From assembly GCA_964499865.1 (NCBI GenBank), contig CAZCPY010000001.1, positions 62,001 through 126,000 on the forward strand: DNA of 64,000 nt, read 5' to 3'. Shown piece after piece: positions 24,711-32,817 of this stretch. A program made the translations under genes and the position numbers. Origin of the DNA: JANOGU01 sp964499865. Its GTDB lineage: Bacteria; Pseudomonadota; Alphaproteobacteria; Rhodobacterales; Rhodobacteraceae. Within the stretch, counting starts at the first letter, position 1, and every line of letters starts with the position of its first letter. The notes beneath the pieces are model-generated. The model had not been told where the DNA came from, did not search any database, and saw only the letters and a list, made by a program, of their open reading frames with translations.

Positions 24711-27517
24711 TTTCTAACATTTCTCAGTCAGAGTGGAAGATTTTTATAGACGGAGTCGAGATTCCTTGGCAAAGTTTTTCAATTATCAGTTCATTAGACG
24801 CTGAAACGCGCGCGCAGATACACATCGAGCCGCATAGATTGCTGACACAGGTTAGACCGGACTGCCTCGTACATATATTTCGACGCGACCCGTTCGCTTT
24901 GGACACTGATAGAGACACGTTGTCTCAATACGAGCTCGTGCTCGAGTGTGCTACAGTCGGCATGACCTATCAAAAGACAGATAATACGCGTTATGTAACC
25001 ATCGATTGTGCCGGGTTGTTAACGTACATGTCCAGGACTCTGGCGTTCATGACGGGTCTCGGACTGATTCCGTTTACGTCCGAGGTTTCTGGATCTAGCT
25101 CGATTTTTATTCCGCAAATTACAGAGCTGTCAATTGTCAACACTTCACAAATTGCTGATAGCGTAGCCAACAATACTGAGTCGACTGGGTTTACACAGAG
25201 AGTCTTGGACGCAATGAAGCAGTTGGCAGATAAAAGCCCAATATTCGCGCAGATGGCTCAGCGTAGCCGCCTATTTGATAAGTTCTCAACTATGCCAGAT
25301 GATCTGGTGGAGACGTTTTTTAGTAATCTCATTATCTTAAGGGTTCTGATGGGTAAAGCTGAGACAGTGTTAACTCAGCAGAGTACGTTATTGGACGTAT
25401 TCTTACATTTCTTAAGTTACGGAATGTGCCATCTAGTCAGCCCATTATTGCCAAAGATTAACAAAAGCCAACGAAACGATTTCTGTGTTGTTCCGGAGCT
25501 GTTTTATCATCTCCCGCCAGCATGTAACATAGTGCTGCCGCACATGATAGATACGCTATCAGTCACCAGAGATTTTCAATCAGAGGCCACAAGAGCGTTC
25601 ATTCGAGATCCATTCATAAATGTATATCACGTCGCGCCAGCGTCTATACGGAAAGATCAGCCGGCCACAAGCAATCCTAACGTAAAAGACTATACAAAGT
25701 TTCAAGATTCGGAGCTGGAAAAAGGTATAGTGCCGAGTATAGGTACAAGTGATTTTGCTTATTTTTCTGCAAGCGCACTTGTTCAGCAGTTTAGCTCGTC
25801 AAATTGGGCGCAAACAGCAGTGATCGAAGAGGCTTACGGATCTGAACAAGGGCAGTTGTATGGGGCTGTAATGCAGAATGCTGCCGACTCAGTTTTATCG
25901 CTCGCTAAGTATGACCGACAAGCGAGCGTACGGTTAATTGGATCGCATTTGATGTTACCCGGGTTTCCTGTGCTAATATGTGACTCAGAGATGAGCTATT
26001 TTGCTAGGCTGGATACCGTATCTATATCTGTTACAGCATTCGCTGGTCAATCAACCGGATTAGGTTTATCTAAAGTTAGGCCGGTACCGAACATTTCTGC
26101 AAAGCAATACTATCAAATTAAGAGCGATTTGAAGAAGATCGAGGATAGTGCGATAATAGCAATCGCAGATTTTAAACCGAAAGCAGAGGACATCAATGAC
26201 AGGGCTGATGCTGCTGCTCTAATAGCTATTTCAGAGGTCGTCGTGGGTATATCGGATTTTAAAGATCGAGTTACTGATACGAGTAAAACACCTGTATTCA
26301 AAGCACCTCAAGAGGCCAGGGATTTTACTAGGAACGTAAAAGGTGATTTAGAAGGTCTTAGGTCTGTGCTCAGAGAGTCCGTATCCAGCTTTAACTTGTT
26401 TGAACAGGAACTCTCTGAAAAAGAACTTGAAGTGCTCAATGATATGAGCACGCTTATTGAGGGAACGTCGTCCGGTACCTCACAGAAACCGTTTGTCACT
26501 GAGCAGGGAAAGAAAATCGAACAGCTCGTCTTTCAAATAGGACAACTTTCGAGCAGTGCCCCGCCTCCGGGTTTATCAATATTCGAGCGTATATCTTTAG
26601 GTATATCTAACACTATCGAAGCGGGAATAATCGTCGTCGATAAACCTAATATAAATATAAAACTCGTCGATGATAAGTTGATAAAGGTTCTTGATCTTTC
26701 TATAGAGGTTCTTTCAACACTTAACATTTTATGGAAGATTGCTGTTGGGTCTAATAAAAGAGAGAGAATAGAGACCGCGTCTGTACCTCTAGTCGGAGTG
26801 ATAAACTCTTTGAGCGATCTAGAAGACAAATACGACATACCGCTCGTCCCAGCTATGGCGGCCGGAACTTACGGGGACTTAAAGACTTACGAAAATACTC
26901 TTATAAGTCTTTTTGATGTAAAGCGCATATACCCTGACGTTAACATCAAGCTAAATAACCTGTTAGACAAGTTTCCGATAGTAAAGAAGAAGCTTGAATT
27001 TTACTACTCTTATTTGGAGGGTCTGAGGGCCTTAAACAATATCTACCCGATTATTGAGAAAGGTTCGTCGTTATGGGAGACGTGGCTAGACTCTAAAGCC
27101 GACGTTGCTCGGCAAGCGCACATAACACTATACAAGCGAAGTGGCCAGTCCTTAACCGACTTTGTAAAGAAAAACGATCTAAACATCCAAACCGTAAATT
27201 CATCTTCTCCGATCCCAGCGCAGTTCATTGTTCTCGAAGTTAGTCCTCAAGTTCAATCTACCATCAGAAACGTAGATGGTATAGATTTGGTGTGGGACGA
27301 CTCAATATTTACTAAATTAGTCGCGCTAACTAAAGAAACACCTCAGGAGCTTTTAGTCGGACTTGTCTTTGACGCGGAAGAGAAAAAACAGAACGATTTA
27401 ATAAAAAGCAGACGTAAATCTGTTACGAACCCGTTCTTAACGTCGCTAGTGCGGCAGGCATTTTGGATACAATATGCTATAGCTGTAACAGGCAGTAGAG
27501 GTCGAGATGGAACATAA
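24707..27517 (+). CDS. Large virion protein, 936 aa, possible baseplate hub
   Basis: The N-terminus (SEWKIFIDGVEIPWQSFSI, followed by IHIEPHRLLTQVRPDCLVHIF) has the feel of tail-hub proteins that begin with a beta domain carrying an IDG..IP motif. The C-terminal 450 residues are largely helical. A Ser-rich stretch (EGTSSGTSQ) separates the two parts. It is coupled to its neighbours (ATGA start; an 11-bp overlap with the sigma gene). A tape-measure role is less likely, because the long hydrophobic coiled coil expected there is lacking. Confidence 0.72.
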   Translation: MISNISQSEWKIFIDGVEIPWQSFSIISSLDAETRAQIHIEPHRLLTQVRPDCLVHIFRRDPFALDTDRDTLSQYELVLECATVGMTYQKTDNTRYVTIDCAGLLTYMSRTLAFMTGLGLIPFTSEVSGSSSIFIPQITELSIVNTSQIADSVANNTESTGFTQRVLDAMKQLADKSPIFAQMAQRSRLFDKFSTMPDDLVETFFSNLIILRVLMGKAETVLTQQSTLLDVFLHFLSYGMCHLVSPLLPKINKSQRNDFCVVPELFYHLPPACNIVLPHMIDTLSVTRDFQSEATRAFIRDPFINVYHVAPASIRKDQPATSNPNVKDYTKFQDSELEKGIVPSIGTSDFAYFSASALVQQFSSSNWAQTAVIEEAYGSEQGQLYGAVMQNAADSVLSLAKYDRQASVRLIGSHLMLPGFPVLICDSEMSYFARLDTVSISVTAFAGQSTGLGLSKVRPVPNISAKQYYQIKSDLKKIEDSAIIAIADFKPKAEDINDRADAAALIAISEVVVGISDFKDRVTDTSKTPVFKAPQEARDFTRNVKGDLEGLRSVLRESVSSFNLFEQELSEKELEVLNDMSTLIEGTSSGTSQKPFVTEQGKKIEQLVFQIGQLSSSAPPPGLSIFERISLGISNTIEAGIIVVDKPNINIKLVDDKLIKVLDLSIEVLSTLNILWKIAVGSNKRERIETASVPLVGVINSLSDLEDKYDIPLVPAMAAGTYGDLKTYENTLISLFDVKRIYPDVNIKLNNLLDKFPIVKKKLEFYYSYLEGLRALNNIYPIIEKGSSLWETWLDSKADVARQAHITLYKRSGQSLTDFVKKNDLNIQTVNSSSPIPAQFIVLEVSPQVQSTIRNVDGIDLVWDDSIFTKLVALTKETPQELLVGLVFDAEEKKQNDLIKSRRKSVTNPFLTSLVRQAFWIQYAIAVTGSRGRDGT

Positions 27518-28199
27518 AGATGATTTGTGGCTCATAGAGCAAACCAAGAAAGGCGATCACGTTGCGATGAATCATCTGATCGAGCGGCACATGCCTACTA
27601 TAAATCAGCAGGTTAATAGGTTTGCGAAAGCCCCGCTACCAAAGGCCGCTATCCTCGGCGAAGGTATAAGGTTAGCTACACTAGCGGCTAAGCGGTACGA
27701 CCCGACAAAAGGTGCAGCGTTCGCTACACATTTGACCGATCAACTCAGGTCTTTGAATAGATACGTTGAAAGCAATAAGCGTATCGATAGGTTACCTGAG
27801 AATAAATACCAACGTGTAGGTAAGTTAAAAGCAGCTAAGAGTCTACTAAGACTACAACTCGGTCGTGACCCAACGTCTTACGAGCTAGCGGACTATGTGG
27901 GCTGGCCCATTGACCACGTTATAGATATAGATCGGGCCCTTACACAGAGAAACTTGGCCGCATCGGCTATTAATGACGAGTCTCAGAAACAAGAGCAGAT
28001 AGATGCGCGGCTAAAAGAAACTATCGAGATGAAATACTACTCGTGGCCAGCCGAAAAGCAGCTAGTATTCGACTATCTGTTTGGTCAACACGGTAAACCG
28101 AAAGTAGATATTAATGCGATCGTTAGACTATCAGGACTGTCACAATCTAAGGTGTACAGAATTAAGGATACGATAGCTTCTGATCTTGTCGGCCTATGA
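27507..28199 (+). CDS. Sigma-70-family RNA polymerase sigma factor
   Basis: Residues 15-100 match sigma region 2 (YDPTKGAAFATHLTDQLRSLNRYV, the -10 recognition and melting helices), followed by a region 3-like LGRDPTSYELADYVGWPID and a C-terminal helix-turn-helix (IVRLSGLSQSKVYRIKDTI). At 230 residues it resembles compact phage late sigma factors. It sits among virion genes and overlaps both neighbours. It probably redirects host RNA polymerase to late promoters. Confidence 0.83.
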   Translation: MEHKDDLWLIEQTKKGDHVAMNHLIERHMPTINQQVNRFAKAPLPKAAILGEGIRLATLAAKRYDPTKGAAFATHLTDQLRSLNRYVESNKRIDRLPENKYQRVGKLKAAKSLLRLQLGRDPTSYELADYVGWPIDHVIDIDRALTQRNLAASAINDESQKQEQIDARLKETIEMKYYSWPAEKQLVFDYLFGQHGKPKVDINAIVRLSGLSQSKVYRIKDTIASDLVGL

Positions 28200-28507
28200 C
28201 TTATAGACTAGTCTACGAAGTAGTTGATGTAAAAAAGAAGGAGGAGTGGCCTTCCCGCTGGCTCGCCTCTCCTCCCGGTACTCTGTGCCTTATGGATGGT
28301 GCGTGGGGTACTCAGTACGGGTTGCTACATATAGTTGAGGGTATATGGATACCGTTACGACCTGAGCAAATATTCGCCGGTGAGCTTATCCCCTGGCCCG
28401 ATAAGAACGCGGTCATCGCTGGATTACGACTGAATGGTGTAGTAGTCCAATTGGTGCTTAAAACAGATCCTCTAGAAGACTTGATGGCTCCTTATTCGGC
28501 TCAGTAG
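28196..28507 (+). CDS. Hypothetical protein, 103 aa
   Basis: Starts by ATGA overlap with the sigma gene. Contains several Trp residues and a beta-rich centre (GLLHIVEGIWIPLRPEQIF). Its last 50 bp overlap the 3' end of the convergent zinc-protein gene. No family was recognised. Confidence 0.7.
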   Translation: MTYRLVYEVVDVKKKEEWPSRWLASPPGTLCLMDGAWGTQYGLLHIVEGIWIPLRPEQIFAGELIPWPDKNAVIAGLRLNGVVVQLVLKTDPLEDLMAPYSAQ

Positions 28508-28940
28508 TTTTACTGCGCAACCAGGCCGGGTCGGTCATTCTTAACATAGACTCAAGTAACTCTACTTGTCGTTGCGCATCCTGTTCCCAGTCTATAGCTT
28601 CTTTGCTAAGGGGCCTGTTTTCGCCTGTAATCGATTTGCCGAGGAGGAGCTCTGATAGGGCTAACCGCCCATTGTACTCTCCGTAGAACGGCGTGTACGT
28701 TGGTCCTATAAGGATCTGATCTTTGTTCAGTGCCGCAATAAGCAACTTACGCGCCGACGGCCTGAGAATACCCAAAAGTTCATTCCAAGTTCGAACACAC
28801 TCCTCTCTGCCAAGTAATCTGAGAATCTTGGACAGGTAACAAAATTGGCAGTAACGGTTGCTGCCACCAAGAGTTCCGTTGCTTTTAGCGCTCACCGCAC
28901 CTTCTCGAATTTTGCATTCCCTACATTTTTCTGTTGACAT
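28458..28940 (-). CDS. Small zinc-finger hypothetical protein, 160 aa
   Basis: Two Cys pairs, CRECK near residue 6 and CQFCY near 31, would bind one zinc. The rest is helical. It is encoded alone on the minus strand between plus-strand genes and overlaps the 3' end of the 103-residue gene. It may be a nucleic-acid-binding regulator. Confidence 0.72.
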   Translation of the reverse strand: MSTEKCRECKIREGAVSAKSNGTLGGSNRYCQFCYLSKILRLLGREECVRTWNELLGILRPSARKLLIAALNKDQILIGPTYTPFYGEYNGRLALSELLLGKSITGENRPLSKEAIDWEQDAQRQVELLESMLRMTDPAWLRSKTTEPNKEPSSLLEDLF

Positions 28941-28962
28941 GCTAGTACTATTTAGGTATAAT
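28934..28962 (+). promoter_or_regulatory. Perfect consensus sigma-70 promoter
   Basis: TTGACA at 28934-28939, a 17-bp spacer and TATAAT at 28957-28962. The expected start point falls only 1-2 nt before the ATG at 28971, so the mRNA may be leaderless. Confidence 0.75.
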
Positions 28963-28970
28963 TGACGCGT

Positions 28971-29258
28971 ATGAGTAAGATATCCGTTGAAGCTAAAGTC
29001 CTAGAACAAACCATTCGGGACGAAATCGAGGGCCTGCTAAAAGGCGCGCAAGAAGACGTAGCTGTTACAGTCAATCAAATCACATCGCGGCTTGTTGCTG
29101 CGGTCGCTTTAGGGCGAGAAGATTTGAGAGATGAGTTATTGGCGCAACTGAAGGTTCTTGCCGCGCATAACAAAGTCAAAGCCAGTAAAGCTGGATGGAC
29201 TGTAATTAGTTCTGTTGTAAGCACACTATTCCGCATCCTAATTCTTTTGCCAAAATGA
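28971..29258 (+). CDS. Moron protein, 95 aa, C-terminal hydrophobic segment
   Basis: The ATG at 28971 is chosen because an upstream TTG lies inside the -10 box. The first 65 residues are helical and charged; the last 20 (WTVISSVVSTLFRILILLP) are hydrophobic and could anchor in a membrane. It is coupled to the lipoprotein gene by a 4-bp overlap, so the two probably act together. No family was recognised. Confidence 0.7.
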   Translation: MSKISVEAKVLEQTIRDEIEGLLKGAQEDVAVTVNQITSRLVAAVALGREDLRDELLAQLKVLAAHNKVKASKAGWTVISSVVSTLFRILILLPK

Positions 29259-29647
29259 ACCGCCTGTTTGTCACCACACTGTTAACCTCACTCGCCCTAG
29301 TAAGCTGTCTTTCTACGCCCGGTACCGTTCCTGCGCCTGATCTGAAGGATACGATTGTAATCGTCGCTGAACGTCACGATAAGTACGTAGTAGAAAAGCT
29401 AGATGGTCAAGCAGAGACCGACGCTCTGAATGAAAGCGCGTACATGGTGCAGCTATTCTCGGCTGCCAAACAAGTAAACGCTTCCGCAGCTAAAGCGGCC
29501 GTTACACCTGTGTTCGCGCGCCACGATACGTTCGTTCTTGGAGATGAATCTCTAACTGTCGCTGAAGTAGACATTTACTTACAATCTACACAGCTTGTCA
29601 TGGCCACAATCGACGAAGCTTTGAATGTAAATATTCCGTTGCAGTAA
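29255..29647 (+). CDS. Small lipoprotein, moron cassette
   Basis: A classic lipoprotein signal: MNRLFVTTLLTSLALVSC with lipobox LVSC and Cys18 as the lipidated residue. The mature part is about 112 residues, helical and Ala-rich. It is expressed from a consensus host promoter and followed by a strong terminator. Phage lipoproteins of this kind often block receptors against superinfection (as T5 Llp does); an outer spanin is the alternative, but no inner-spanin partner is obvious. Confidence 0.82.
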   Translation: MNRLFVTTLLTSLALVSCLSTPGTVPAPDLKDTIVIVAERHDKYVVEKLDGQAETDALNESAYMVQLFSAAKQVNASAAKAAVTPVFARHDTFVLGDESLTVAEVDIYLQSTQLVMATIDEALNVNIPLQ

Positions 29648-29678
29648 TGAGTTGAACTAAAAATTTGATTGTTGTGCA

Positions 29679-29713
29679 GAAGAGCCGGCTAAAAACCGGC
29701 TCTTCTCTTTTTC
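29679..29713 (+). terminator. Rho-independent terminator of moron cassette
   Basis: 10-bp stem GAAGAGCCGG/CCGGCTCTTC, then TCTTTTT. Confidence 0.92.
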
Positions 29714-29752
29714 CGTCCCGCCAATACCTACCAACCTTACGCCGATCAGATA

Positions 29753-29968
29753 CTAAGACGCAAATGTCTCGTTCATGTCGATCATGTCTGTGTCACCAAC
29801 CCAGCGAAAATTAGATTTATCTCTAAGAAATTCTTCACGCTCCTCCAAGGTAGCGAGCTGTTTCAAGTGGGCGATTTCATCTTTCGTGAGAAAGTATCGC
29901 GTACTGATAACATACTGCATCGTCTTGTGAACCGTATACCCGTGGTACTTGATCGTTTCGTTTTTCAT
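29753..29968 (-). CDS. Hypothetical protein, 71 aa
   Basis: Small charged protein with a helical centre (LTKDEIAHLKQLATLEEREEFLRDKS). It lies downstream of the 147-residue gene on the same strand. No family was recognised. Confidence 0.65.
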   Translation of the reverse strand: MKNETIKYHGYTVHKTMQYVISTRYFLTKDEIAHLKQLATLEEREEFLRDKSNFRWVGDTDMIDMNETFAS

Positions 29969-29999
29969 GCTGCTTTTTATCTTTTCGGTTATGAGTTAT

Positions 30000-30443
30000 T
30001 TAGTTCGCGGACTCTTTTTGTAGTTCCCTGTCGTTCAGTTTGTTGAGGCAGGCGTGAATGGCGCTATCGCTCATGACTAGGGAGCAATCCGTTCCCGACA
30101 AGATTGGGTAGAGGCCCTCAAGTTTTACAGATTCGGTTCCATCCAGATTGAACAATTCGACAGTTACGACGGTAACGGTGCCGAAATACCCGAGGCCGCC
30201 AAGAAACCAGAGAAACGCTTTTTGGTTTATTTCGTCCTCGATGGTTTTTAATAAATCTACCAATTTGTCCGCGGTAACTTGGGCCTCTGGACACGCCGCG
30301 ATCTCCGTATCAGAAATGCTGAATAGGCTATAGCCGCGCCGCCCGCCTACCTCTTCCTGCTTAACGGCTATGTAGATCGTCATCGTCGGGATGTAATCGT
30401 CCCCGCTCGATTTCCAAGCTTCACTCACTTCGTTGAAATCCAT
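30000..30443 (-). CDS. Hypothetical protein, 147 aa
   Basis: Mixed alpha/beta protein with a hydrophobic stretch FLWFLGGLGYFGTVTVVTVELF, possibly buried strands. It follows the end of array A by about 80 bp and may be read from the same transcript. No family was recognised. Confidence 0.65.
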   Translation of the reverse strand: MDFNEVSEAWKSSGDDYIPTMTIYIAVKQEEVGGRRGYSLFSISDTEIAACPEAQVTADKLVDLLKTIEDEINQKAFLWFLGGLGYFGTVTVVTVELFNLDGTESVKLEGLYPILSGTDCSLVMSDSAIHACLNKLNDRELQKESAN

Positions 30444-30520
30444 GGTATTTTTTGGTTAGGTGTTGTAGATGTGTCTTTTGAGATTTTTCGTGCGACAGTA
30501 ACAGCTCTATAACAACATTT

Positions 30521-30691
30521 TTAGTGTTTTCCTCCTTTTCCTTTTCCGTTCCGGTAGGCATACCCATATCCATTCCCATCCCCGTACCAATACCCATGTC
30601 CACACCCGCTTCCATTCCAATAGCCAGATCCGCTTCCACAACCATTTCCAACTCCATACTCGTCGCCAGTTCCGAAGTTGTTAATCTTCAT
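30521..30691 (-). CDS. Gly/Tyr-rich mini-protein A1, 56 aa
   Basis: Last unit of array A. ATG start overlapping the previous stop (ATGA), MKINNFGTGDEYGVG opening, GKGKGGKH tail and a TAA stop. The opening is almost identical to that of unit B2 in the second array. Confidence 0.75.
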   Translation of the reverse strand: MKINNFGTGDEYGVGNGCGSGSGYWNGSGCGHGYWYGDGNGYGYAYRNGKGKGGKH

Positions 30692-30852
30692 TGTTTTCTT
30701 CCTCTTCCGGTTCCATTCCAAGAATCAGCCCCGGATCCATAGCCATTTCTATTCCAATTCCTGAACAAACCACCACGCCCGTCTCCGTACCCATTTCCAT
30801 ACTCATACCCGTACTCATACATGTCGCCAGTTCCGTATTCACTAATCTTCAA
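30688..30852 (-). CDS. Gly/Tyr-rich mini-protein A2, 54 aa
   Basis: TTG start with TTGA overlap. Opens MKISEYGTGDMYEYG and ends TGRGRKQ. The TGDMYEYG motif recurs in unit A6. Confidence 0.75.
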   Translation of the reverse strand: MKISEYGTGDMYEYGYEYGNGYGDGRGGLFRNWNRNGYGSGADSWNGTGRGRKQ

Positions 30853-31043
30853 TGTTTTCTTCCTTTTCCATCTCCTGTTTGACTCTTAGTTTGTATCCCG
30901 TATCCACACCCAGTCTTATGCCCATACCCACACCAATACTGGTATCCATAGCCATATCCATTCCCGTTTCCGTCCCAACATCCGTGTCCAGATCCATCTC
31001 CAGACCCATACCAGTCGCCACTTCCGCAGTCATTAATCTTCAA
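30849..31043 (-). CDS. Gly/Tyr-rich mini-protein A3, 64 aa
   Basis: TTG start. Opens MKINDCGSGDWYGSG; core YGYGYQYWCGYGHKTGCGYG; ends GDGKGRKH. The HKAGCG/HKTGCG module is shared with unit A11. Confidence 0.75.
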   Translation of the reverse strand: MKINDCGSGDWYGSGDGSGHGCWDGNGNGYGYGYQYWCGYGHKTGCGYGIQTKSQTGDGKGRKH

Positions 31044-31216
31044 TGTTTTCCTCCTTTTCCTCCTCCGTTCCCATTCCAGTAGACATACCCGGATCCGTAG
31101 CCGCCCCCATTCCCGTTTTTATATCCATCACCGCACCCCCACCCGTATCCACATCCATAGCCGCATCCATCTCCGTTTCTAAACCATCCCCCATCTCCGC
31201 GGTAGTCAATCTTCAA
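31040..31216 (-). CDS. Gly/Tyr-rich mini-protein A4, 58 aa
   Basis: TTG start. Opens MKIDYRGDGGWFRNG; four Cys in GCGYGCGYGWGCG; ends NGGGKGGKH, with AGGAGG as the next ribosome-binding site. Confidence 0.75.
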   Translation of the reverse strand: MKIDYRGDGGWFRNGDGCGYGCGYGWGCGDGYKNGNGGGYGSGYVYWNGNGGGKGGKH

Positions 31217-31377
31217 TGTTTTACTCCTTTTCCGTTTCCATTCCAGTTATATTGCCCGAACCCATACTTACCTCCACGACCGCTCCCGTGCCCTTTCCCA
31301 GACCCATCGCCATCCGCGTACCCACGACCATCTCCAGCCCCATACCAATCGCCAATTCCGTAAGCATGAATCTTCAA
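31213..31377 (-). CDS. Gly/Tyr-rich mini-protein A5, 54 aa
   Basis: TTG start. Opens MKIHAYGIGDWYGAG; Arg/Lys-containing centre; ends YNWNGNGKGVKH, a tail shared with B8. Confidence 0.75.
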   Translation of the reverse strand: MKIHAYGIGDWYGAGDGRGYADGDGSGKGHGSGRGGKYGFGQYNWNGNGKGVKH

Positions 31378-31574
31378 TGTTTTACTCCTTTTCCATTTCC
31401 TTCGTGCTTCTTAGACCCGAGCCCAAAACCATATCCACTTCCAATTTTATTCCAATCTTTGACCCCATCCCCGAATCCACATCCTTTCCCGCCCCAACCA
31501 CCAGACCACAGCCCGTTTCCGTACCCACTCCCGTACTCATACATGTCGCCAGTTCCGTAGTCATCAATCTTCAA
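31374..31574 (-). CDS. Gly/Tyr-rich mini-protein A6, 66 aa
   Basis: TTG start. Contains the module GKGCGFGDGVKDWNKIG, nearly identical at DNA level to that in A8, which points to recent duplication or gene conversion. Ends HEGNGKGVKH. Confidence 0.75.
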   Translation of the reverse strand: MKIDDYGTGDMYEYGSGYGNGLWSGGWGGKGCGFGDGVKDWNKIGSGYGFGLGSKKHEGNGKGVKH

Positions 31575-31747
31575 TGTTTTTCTCCTCTACCTTTTCCAGT
31601 CCAGATGCAAGGCCAACGCCCATACCCGGCCCCGTTTTTACCCTCACGCCAATTCCCGGATCCAGTCCCATGCCAATTGCATAACCCGCTCCCACAACCA
31701 CCTCCAAATACATACCCGTCGCCAGTTCCGAAGTCAATAATTTTCAA
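31571..31747 (-). CDS. Gly/Tyr-rich mini-protein A7, 58 aa
   Basis: TTG start. Opens MKIIDFGTGDGYVFG; the ending GYGRWPCIWTGKGRGEKH is shared with B5 in the second array. Confidence 0.72.
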   Translation of the reverse strand: MKIIDFGTGDGYVFGGGCGSGLCNWHGTGSGNWREGKNGAGYGRWPCIWTGKGRGEKH

Positions 31748-31965
31748 TGTTTTCCTCCTTTTCCATTTCCTTCGTGCCTCTTATACCCCATCCCAGAACC
31801 ATATCCACCTCCAATCTTATTCCAATCTTTGACCCCATCCCCGAATCCACATCCTTTCCCGAACCAAAACATGCCTTGCCCATCCCCAGATAAATTTCCG
31901 AGCCCGCGCCCGAGCTCATCTCCAAAGCCACGCCAGGAGCCGTTTCCGAGGTCATTAATATTCAA
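31744..31965 (-). CDS. Gly-rich mini-protein A8, 73 aa
   Basis: TTG start (MNINDLGNGSW). Carries the GKGCGFGDGVKDWNKIG module of A6 and the GNLSG module of B8. Confidence 0.72.
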   Translation of the reverse strand: MNINDLGNGSWRGFGDELGRGLGNLSGDGQGMFWFGKGCGFGDGVKDWNKIGGGYGSGMGYKRHEGNGKGGKH

Positions 31966-32120
31966 TGTTTTACTCCTTCTCCATCTCCAGTCCAGTAGCC
32001 ATCTCCGTACCCAAAGGCATTGTTGCGTCTATACCCACGCCCGTTCGCGTCCCCGTATACCACCCCCCAGCCAATTCCAGTTTTATACCAGCCACCACTT
32101 CCATATCCATTAATCTTCAA
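31962..32120 (-). CDS. Gly/Tyr-rich mini-protein A9, 52 aa
   Basis: TTG start. Opens MKINGYGSGGWYKTG and ends GDGEGVKH. Has a less regular, more Asn/Arg-rich centre (GYRRNNAFG). Confidence 0.72.
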   Translation of the reverse strand: MKINGYGSGGWYKTGIGWGVVYGDANGRGYRRNNAFGYGDGYWTGDGEGVKH

Positions 32121-32305
32121 TGTTTTCCTCCTTTTCCGTTTCCATTCCAGTTGTGTGGCCCGCGCCCAAAACCACCCCCGTACTCCGCCCCATTCCAGAA
32201 TCCATCCCCGTACCCATGACTGGACCAACCACCGGACCAACGCCCATACCCGTACCCGTTTCCATACGGAGACCCGTCGCCAAATCCGCATTCGTCGATC
32301 TTCAA
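32117..32305 (-). CDS. Gly/Tyr-rich mini-protein A10, 62 aa
   Basis: TTG start. Opens MKIDECGFGDGSPYG and ends GRGPHNWNGNGKGGKH. The GYGDGFWNGA module is shared with A12. Confidence 0.75.
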   Translation of the reverse strand: MKIDECGFGDGSPYGNGYGYGRWSGGWSSHGYGDGFWNGAEYGGGFGRGPHNWNGNGKGGKH

Positions 32306-32544
32306 TGTTTTCCTCCTTTTCCGGTGTCTTTATAACTTCCTGTACCAGATCCTAGCCCGGATCCACACCCAGCCTTATGCCCAAACACGCGCCAATGGAC
32401 ATTCTTATACCCGTCCCCATTCGCATGAGCATCCCCGAATCCACATCCGTATCCGCGCCAAGCACCAGACCAATACCCGTATCCATGCCCGTTTCCATGC
32501 GCATATCCATACCAGTTACCATTTCCGCAGTCACGAATCTTCAA
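32302..32544 (-). CDS. Gly/Tyr-rich mini-protein A11, 80 aa
   Basis: TTG start. The longest intact unit, opening MKIRDCGNGNWYGYA, with His-rich centre GNGHGYGYWSG and ending DTGKGGKH. Confidence 0.75.
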   Translation of the reverse strand: MKIRDCGNGNWYGYAHGNGHGYGYWSGAWRGYGCGFGDAHANGDGYKNVHWRVFGHKAGCGSGLGSGTGSYKDTGKGGKH

Positions 32545-32817
32545 TGTTTTCCTCCTTTTCCGTTTCCATTCCAGTTGTGTGGCCCGCGCCNNNNNNNNNN
32601 NNNNNNNNNNNNNNNNNNNNNNNNNNNNNNNNNNNNNNNNNNNNNNNNNNNNNNNNNNNNNNNNNNNNNNNNNNNNNNNNNNNNNNNNNNCATAACCATA
32701 CCCGCCTCCAACCCTAACCCAATCTCTAGCCCCATTCCAGAACCCATCCCCGTACCCACGCTCGTACCAACTAACAGAACAATACCAGTTTCTACCTCCG
32801 CAGTCACGAATCTTCAA
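32541..32817 (-). CDS. Gly/Tyr-rich mini-protein A12, interrupted by assembly gap
   Basis: The N-terminus MKIRDCGGRNWYCSV is on one side of the gap and the GPHNWNGNGKGGKH tail on the other. More than one unit may be missing. Confidence 0.6.
32591..32690. other. Assembly gap of 100 N
   Basis: Exactly 100 unknown bases inside the array, most likely a scaffold gap of arbitrary size caused by repeat collapse. The unit count of array A is therefore a minimum. Confidence 0.9.

Noticed and set aside
30842..31033. Minus-strand ATG frames in the arrays starting MTAEVATGMG and ending EKEENIED
   Set aside because: They recur because the DNA repeats, but the ATG is absent in many units, spacing to the ribosome-binding site is poor, and the MKI frame has the conserved stop/start coupling.
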